NCBI GenBank assembly: GCA_964520425.1
Contig: CAZFMX010000064.1
Coordinates: 1-18,821, forward strand
Direction: 5' to 3'
DNA from: JAFGFY01 sp964520425
GTDB lineage: Bacteria > Desulfobacterota > DSM-4660 > Desulfatiglandales > HGW-15
DNA: 18,821 bases
Shown here: piece by piece, positions 15,470 to 18,821 of the stretch
Position numbering within the stretch: the stretch's first letter is position 1
How the letters are laid out: every line of letters starts with the position of its first letter
The notes under the pieces: generated by a model
Database searches by the model: none
What the model was told of the DNA's origin: nothing
The model's input: the letters and a program-made list of their open reading frames with translations, nothing else
Position numbers and translations under genes: made by a program

Positions 15470-15886
15470 TCAAGGAGATCTCAACAGATCCGACAAAATC
15501 ACACAACCCGATACACCGATAGGACAATCCTCGCTGTGCCCCTTGCATTCTATCTGATGCTCGTGCGCGCTTTCCTTGATCTTCTCTTTTATGAAATCAA
15601 CATCTTCCCATAACATATCTTGGTTGTCCGTTAGAAGAGAAATGATAATATCCGTCATTACTTTCTTGTCCAGATTTAGTGGGATCAAATCTCCGCATGA
15701 AGGACAGGGCACGCCGGTTGATTCGGCCACAAACGTCAGGGTGGTATCCACCCATTGTTGAATATGAAGTCTGGTCGCTCCAGAACGAATGTTCTGTCTT
15801 CCTTTGGCAATCTCTTCACTCATGTGTCTGCAATAGTCACTTATCCATCCTGTCAATTCTGTGAGTACGTCAACATCCCCACTCAT
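15470..15886 (-). CDS. Hypothetical protein with CPSC and C-terminal Cys cluster
   Basis: A 138-residue soluble protein that I do not recognise. It is acidic and largely helical (VDVLTELTGWISDYCRHMSEEIAKG). It has a CPSCGDLIPLNL stretch at about 61-72, resembling a zinc-knuckle turn, and four further Cys at the C-terminus in a C-x6-C-x6-C pattern (ECKGHSEDCPIGVSGCV), so metal binding is plausible but unproven. No signal peptide or membrane segment is seen. The ATG follows GGAGAAAG. The gene sits between dapA and asd in the same direction, separated from dapA by a repeat-bearing 253-bp gap and from asd by the attenuator leader. It may be unrelated to lysine synthesis. Confidence 0.65.
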   Translation of the reverse strand: MSGDVDVLTELTGWISDYCRHMSEEIAKGRQNIRSGATRLHIQQWVDTTLTFVAESTGVPCPSCGDLIPLNLDKKVMTDIIISLLTDNQDMLWEDVDFIKEKIKESAHEHQIECKGHSEDCPIGVSGCVILSDLLRSP

Positions 15887-15920
15887 TTCACTTTCTCCAT
15901 TCTATTCTCTCACCTTTTCA

Positions 15921-15939
15921 CTCGAATCCTCAGTTTATT
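15921..15939. repeat. Direct repeat, copy 1 (with 16131-16149)
   Basis: CTCGAATCCTCAGTTTATT here and CTCGAATTCTCAGTCTATT at 16131-16149 match at 17 of 19 bases. The second copy includes the end of dapA. The pair flank about 190 bp that contains an imperfect inverted repeat. Confidence 0.6.
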
Positions 15940-16004
15940 GTAATCGTAAAAATTCATCTTTCTGAAAGCTTGATCCAATGGGTGTTCGGGGATCAGCAAA
16001 GAAA

Positions 16005-16089
16005 GGTATAAGGTGTAAGGTATACGGCATACGGTCAATTAATAACTAATTCGACGTAAACCTTAGACCGTAAACCTTAAACTTAAACC
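16005..16089. repeat. Imperfect inverted repeat of AAGGT-type units
   Basis: The left arm at 16005-16027 reads GGTATAAGGTGTAAGGTATA then CGG. The right arm at 16068-16089, reverse complemented, gives GGTTTAAGTTTAAGGTTTAC then GG. They agree at about 19 of 22 positions with one gap, enclosing about 40 AT-rich bases. Each arm is itself built of degenerate repeats of about eight bases. No T-run follows, so it is not a clean terminator; it may be a miniature mobile or dispersed element. Confidence 0.5.
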
Positions 16090-16139
16090 TCTTTTTCACC
16101 TTGCCACTTGAATCCTGGGACCCTTGATCCCTCGAATTC

Positions 16140-17030
16140 TCAGTCTATTACCCCATACTCTCGCATTCTACATCTAAGTAATTCAAGGTTCTTCTCTTCC
16201 ATATCCGCCAGGGGAAGTCGTGTTTTTCCCACATCCTTTCCCATGAAGTTCAGGGCCGTTTTTACTGGAATAGGATTCGTCTCGCAGAACAGGGCATCGA
16301 TCAAGAGTTTCATCTTGAATTGTAATTCACACGCTTCTTGCCATCTGTTGGCCAGACAGCAGCTTGTCAAATCATGCATGTCGCGAGGGATAATATTCGC
16401 CACTGTGGAAATTACGCCTTTGCCTTTGAGCGACATAATCGGGACCGTGATGGCATCATCTCCGGAATAGATGTGAAAATCATCCGGCACTGTTCTGGCG
16501 ATTTCGACAACCTGAGCGATATTACCGCTCGCCTCTTTGAGGCCTTGGATATTCTCGTGTGTAGCCAATTCCGCAACCGTTCCGGGCTCCATATTCACAC
16601 CGGTTCTTTTCGGTATATTGTACATGATAATTGGAATATTCACGGAATCGGCAATGGTTGTATAGTTGGCAATAAGGCCTTTTTGGGTAGGCCTATTGTA
16701 ATACGGCGTGACACAGAGTAGCCCATCAGCCCCGACACTTTCGGCAAACCGGCTCATCATCACCGCATGATCCGTATAATTGCTACCGGTCCCGGCAATC
16801 AACGGAACCCGCTTATCCACTCTTTTCACGGCAAACTCGATGATCTCCTGATGCTGATCATCCGGGAGAGTGGGGGCCTCACCCGTTGTGCCGCACACGA
16901 TGAACGCATCAGTGCCTTGCTCTATATGCCACTCGATGAGTTCTGCGATCCTCTCAAAGCTTACCTCAAATTCCGTCTTTTCCGTAAACGGCGTGATCAA
17001 TGCGACTCCGGAACCTTTAAAGAGTGCCAT
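16140..17030 (-). CDS. dapA: 4-hydroxy-tetrahydrodipicolinate synthase
   Basis: The 296-residue TIM-barrel lyase condenses pyruvate with aspartate semialdehyde, the first committed step of lysine and diaminopimelate synthesis. Family landmarks are GSGVALITPF (6-15), GTTGEAPTL (47-55; Ala replaces the usual Ser of GESPTL), TPYYNRPTQ (108-116), YNIPKRTG (Y137, R142) and the Schiff-base Lys K165 in GLKEASGN. These match the Y133/R138/K161 trio of E. coli. The ATG has AAAGGAG about eight bases upstream. Its product follows directly from that of Asd, whose gene lies about 1 kb downstream on the same strand. Confidence 0.96.
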   Translation of the reverse strand: MALFKGSGVALITPFTEKTEFEVSFERIAELIEWHIEQGTDAFIVCGTTGEAPTLPDDQHQEIIEFAVKRVDKRVPLIAGTGSNYTDHAVMMSRFAESVGADGLLCVTPYYNRPTQKGLIANYTTIADSVNIPIIMYNIPKRTGVNMEPGTVAELATHENIQGLKEASGNIAQVVEIARTVPDDFHIYSGDDAITVPIMSLKGKGVISTVANIIPRDMHDLTSCCLANRWQEACELQFKMKLLIDALFCETNPIPVKTALNFMGKDVGKTRLPLADMEEKNLELLRCRMREYGVID

Positions 17031-17371
17031 GACAATCTCCTTTATCTAAGGTTTAAGTCGTGATGCATTGGATCAATCTCATAAGGACTATAGGTTCATA
17101 ACATGAAAAGAGTATGAAATGCTTGTGAAAAATACATGAAAATCACTCAAGAATAGCCTCAGGCTCGTTATTCCTCTCTTACAGATTCTCGTCTCTTTGA
17201 AGTTCGTAATTTCCAACAGATTTGTTGGCATCAGATCTGTTGGGAGTAGCTTTTCGAAAATCAAACGGATGATTGTCTGTAGATATACGATAATGCTAAT
17301 TGAGACGACATGGCTCTTATTACCTAATCCAAGTAGAAATTGATAGAGATCTATAAGAGTGGTGATATTAT

Positions 17372-17406
17372 AAAAAGCCCAGGCACCCGCAACGCCTGGG
17401 CTTTTT
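17372..17406. terminator. Bidirectional Rho-independent terminator
   Basis: AAAAAGCCCAGGC pairs with GCCTGGGCTTTTT (13 bp, nine-base loop ACCCGCAAC). The T-run on the plus strand and the A-run, read as T on the minus strand, allow termination in both directions. It fits the end of the leftward VWA gene, about 100 bp past its stop. The inner eight-base arms are identical to those of the asd leader terminator. Confidence 0.85.
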
Positions 17407-17447
17407 GCGCCTATTATTAGGATTTTCTTTACTTCAACCTTTCCACC

Positions 17448-17478
17448 CTCCGTCCCGCTTCAGCGGGACTGCGGCGGA
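17448..17478. repeat. REP-like palindrome
   Basis: GTCCCGCT (17452-17459) and AGCGGGAC (17462-17469) form a perfect 8-bp stem with a two-base TC loop, flanked by TCCG and CGGCGGA ends that can extend the pairing with a bulge. Such GC-rich palindromes are typical of dispersed bacterial repeats; only one copy is in this window. Confidence 0.5.
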
Positions 17479-17504
17479 TGGGCACTCTTCAGCCTGCAGC
17501 TTAT

Positions 17505-18821
17505 CTACTTCTCTCCCATGGCACCGGCGGTTTTGGCCAATCTGACTAAATTGATGAATTCGCTACGATAGCCGAAAAGATCATCACCTTTCGCATTACG
17601 AGCAAGTTCTATGACATCGTCATAGGCAAAGTCTTTAATATAAGAATCACCCTTTAGGAGCATCCCAAAGGCCGCAACCGCAGAGGCGAACCGGGCCTCT
17701 TCCGGGGCCTTCGCGATCTTGCCGAACTCGCTGTCGCTATCGATGGGCAGGGTTATAAGCTTGCTTTCCGTCTCTTTGGGCAGTTTATAGCGGATCTTCA
17801 GGAAAGCATATTCTTTGTTCTTCTTGCCTTTTTCTGAATCCTTTGAAGACCCATAGCGAAGGTCATCAATCAGCCTTCCCTTGCTTTCAACGGGCGTGAT
17901 CTCATAGATGGCCGTCACACTGTGGCCGGACCCGATATCCCCTGCATCGACCCTGTCGTTATTGAAATCCTCGCGATTGAGCATCCTGGTTTCATATCCG
18001 ATCAGGCGGTATTCGGCCACCTTTTCAGGATTGAATTCCACCTGGATCTTGACATCCTTTGCGATGGTAAAAAGTGTACCCGCGGCCTCGTCCACGAGCA
18101 CCTTGCGTGCCTCGTTGAGGGTATCGATATAGGCCGCGTTCCCGTTGCCGTTCTGCGCGAGTTTCTGCATCAGGACATCATTATAATTGCCCTGACCAAA
18201 GCCCAGGACCGAGAGAAATATCCCGGTGTTTCTTTTGCGCTCGATAAAATCCTTGAGTGCTTCCGGATCGCGGATACCCACATTGAAGTCGCCGTCCGTG
18301 GCAAGGATCACCCGGTTGACTCCATCGGGGTCATAGGTTGCCTCTGCCAGGGAGTAGGCTATGCGTATCCCCTCCCCGCCTGCGGTAGAGCCACCAGCAC
18401 GCAGTCTGTCAAGGGCTGCCAGGATCTTCCCCTTTTCACTAACTTTTGTGGGTTCAAGCACCGTGCCCGCCGCCCCGGCATAGACCACGATGCCGACCGT
18501 ATCATCCTTCTCCAGCGCATCCACGAGCATCCTCATGGAGTTCTTGAGTAAGGGCAGTTTGTCAGGGCTGTTCATGGAACCTGAGACATCCAGGAGAAAG
18601 ACCAGGTTGGACCGGGGCTTTTCTTCCTTCACAATGTCATACCCCTTGATTCCGATGTGCAACAATTTGGTATCCGGATTCCATGGCGTAGGGAAAACGG
18701 CAACGGTCGGTTTGAAGGGCGTCGATCGGTCCTTTGGTACAGCATAGGCGTAATCAAAGTAATTGATCATTTCCTCGATTCTAACCGCATCTACCTGGGG
18801 CAAATGCCCGTTGTTCAGGGC
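17505..18821 (-). CDS. YfbK-like von Willebrand factor A protein, 5' truncated by the window
   Basis: About 438 residues of the C-terminal part of a YfbK-family VWA protein are visible; the frame is open at the right edge (ALNNGHLPQ leads into VDAVRIEEMINYFDY). A start at the TTG at 18801-18803 is not likely, because family members continue upstream. The VWA domain has the MIDAS motif DVSGS in FLLDVSGSMN, the GGSTAGGEG loop and ATDGDFNVG. The following part (TLFTIAKDVKIQVEFNP onward) resembles the DUF3520 C-terminal domain. Relatives usually carry an N-terminal lipoprotein signal, which lies outside this window, so location is unknown. A terminator follows the gene. Its role is unknown; no neighbour suggests a partner. 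Confidence 0.9.
   Translation of the reverse strand, partial: ALNNGHLPQVDAVRIEEMINYFDYAYAVPKDRSTPFKPTVAVFPTPWNPDTKLLHIGIKGYDIVKEEKPRSNLVFLLDVSGSMNSPDKLPLLKNSMRMLVDALEKDDTVGIVVYAGAAGTVLEPTKVSEKGKILAALDRLRAGGSTAGGEGIRIAYSLAEATYDPDGVNRVILATDGDFNVGIRDPEALKDFIERKRNTGIFLSVLGFGQGNYNDVLMQKLAQNGNGNAAYIDTLNEARKVLVDEAAGTLFTIAKDVKIQVEFNPEKVAEYRLIGYETRMLNREDFNNDRVDAGDIGSGHSVTAIYEITPVESKGRLIDDLRYGSSKDSEKGKKNKEYAFLKIRYKLPKETESKLITLPIDSDSEFGKIAKAPEEARFASAVAAFGMLLKGDSYIKDFAYDDVIELARNAKGDDLFGYRSEFINLVRLAKTAGAMGEK

Larger units (their letters stand above)
17031..17504. other. 474-bp intergenic region upstream of dapA
   Basis: It holds the VWA gene's terminator and a REP-like palindrome (both listed separately) plus the dapA leader. 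In the leader, CCAACAGAT (17213-17221) can pair with ATCTGTTGG (17235-17243), or CCAACA (17213-17218) with TGTTGG (17223-17228), giving two exclusive hairpins. A smaller AGCC-TGA-GGCT hairpin (minus strand) lies near 17155-17165. No lysine-riboswitch core, tRNA or convincing gene was seen; the longest small frame near here (about 16 codons, minus strand, near 17262-17312) is unsupported. Confidence 0.4.

Noticed and set aside
15470..15472. UGA ending the 138-residue gene as a fourth Sec codon
   Set aside because: The frame closes again after only five codons and no conserved sequence follows.
17031..17371. Lysine riboswitch upstream of dapA
   Set aside because: I could not find the conserved lysine-riboswitch core segments or a five-helix layout; only unrelated hairpins are present.
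18801..18803. TTG as the true start of the VWA gene
   Set aside because: Recognisable family sequence (ALNNGHLP) continues in frame to the window edge, so the gene is truncated by the window.

Overview
The window looks like the chromosome of a strictly anaerobic, selenium-using bacterium of the sulfate-reducing or syntrophic Desulfobacterota (former Deltaproteobacteria). The basis is protein content: a large HdrA-like flavoprotein with MvhD, an iron-sulfur protein and a formate dehydrogenase; an EtfBA pair with a ferritin-like diiron protein; and an archaeal/fungal-type aspartate-semialdehyde dehydrogenase. Three genes (mvhD, fdhA and a small AhpD/CMD-family gene) are each interrupted by one in-frame UGA at a position where the family has a key Cys. 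Each UGA is followed by a plausible bacterial SECIS hairpin, so I read all three as selenoproteins, not broken genes. The taxonomic call is inference; no rRNA is present.

Layout. 42-6558 (+): hdrA (two HdrA-like halves fused), mvhD(Sec), an FdhB-like two-cluster ferredoxin protein and fdhA(Sec), a tight energy-metabolism operon probably encoding a cytoplasmic formate dehydrogenase/HdrA complex. 6565-8901 (-): etfB, etfA and a ferritin-like gene, converging on fdhA with 6 bp between stops. 9248-9670 (+): a DUF3617 exported protein. 9801-11939 (+): the fused 23S rRNA methyltransferase RlmKL. 11929-17030 (-): a mainly biosynthetic cluster read in the order dapA, a small Cys-containing unknown gene, asd, the CMD selenoprotein, a class III aminotransferase and a YpeA-like acetyltransferase. 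17505-18821 (-): a YfbK-like VWA protein cut by the window edge.

How they work together. The first operon should pass electrons between formate, ferredoxin and a further partner through the HdrA flavins. No HdrB/HdrC is visible, so the partner is missing from this window. EtfBA is a second electron-transfer module. DapA and Asd supply the lysine/aspartate-family branch.

The least expected element is the 5' leader of asd. It encodes a 33-codon peptide rich in Thr, Lys, Asn and Met codons, an 8-bp closing helix, a Rho-independent terminator, and an 11-bp antiterminator pairing that excludes the terminator. It looks like an attenuator tuned to aspartate-family amino acids and I do not recognise it as a known family. 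Secondary signals are a start-stop element with a strong Shine-Dalgarno in that leader, a repeat-rich gap between dapA and the small unknown gene, and an Asp-to-Ala change in a catalytic motif of RlmKL.
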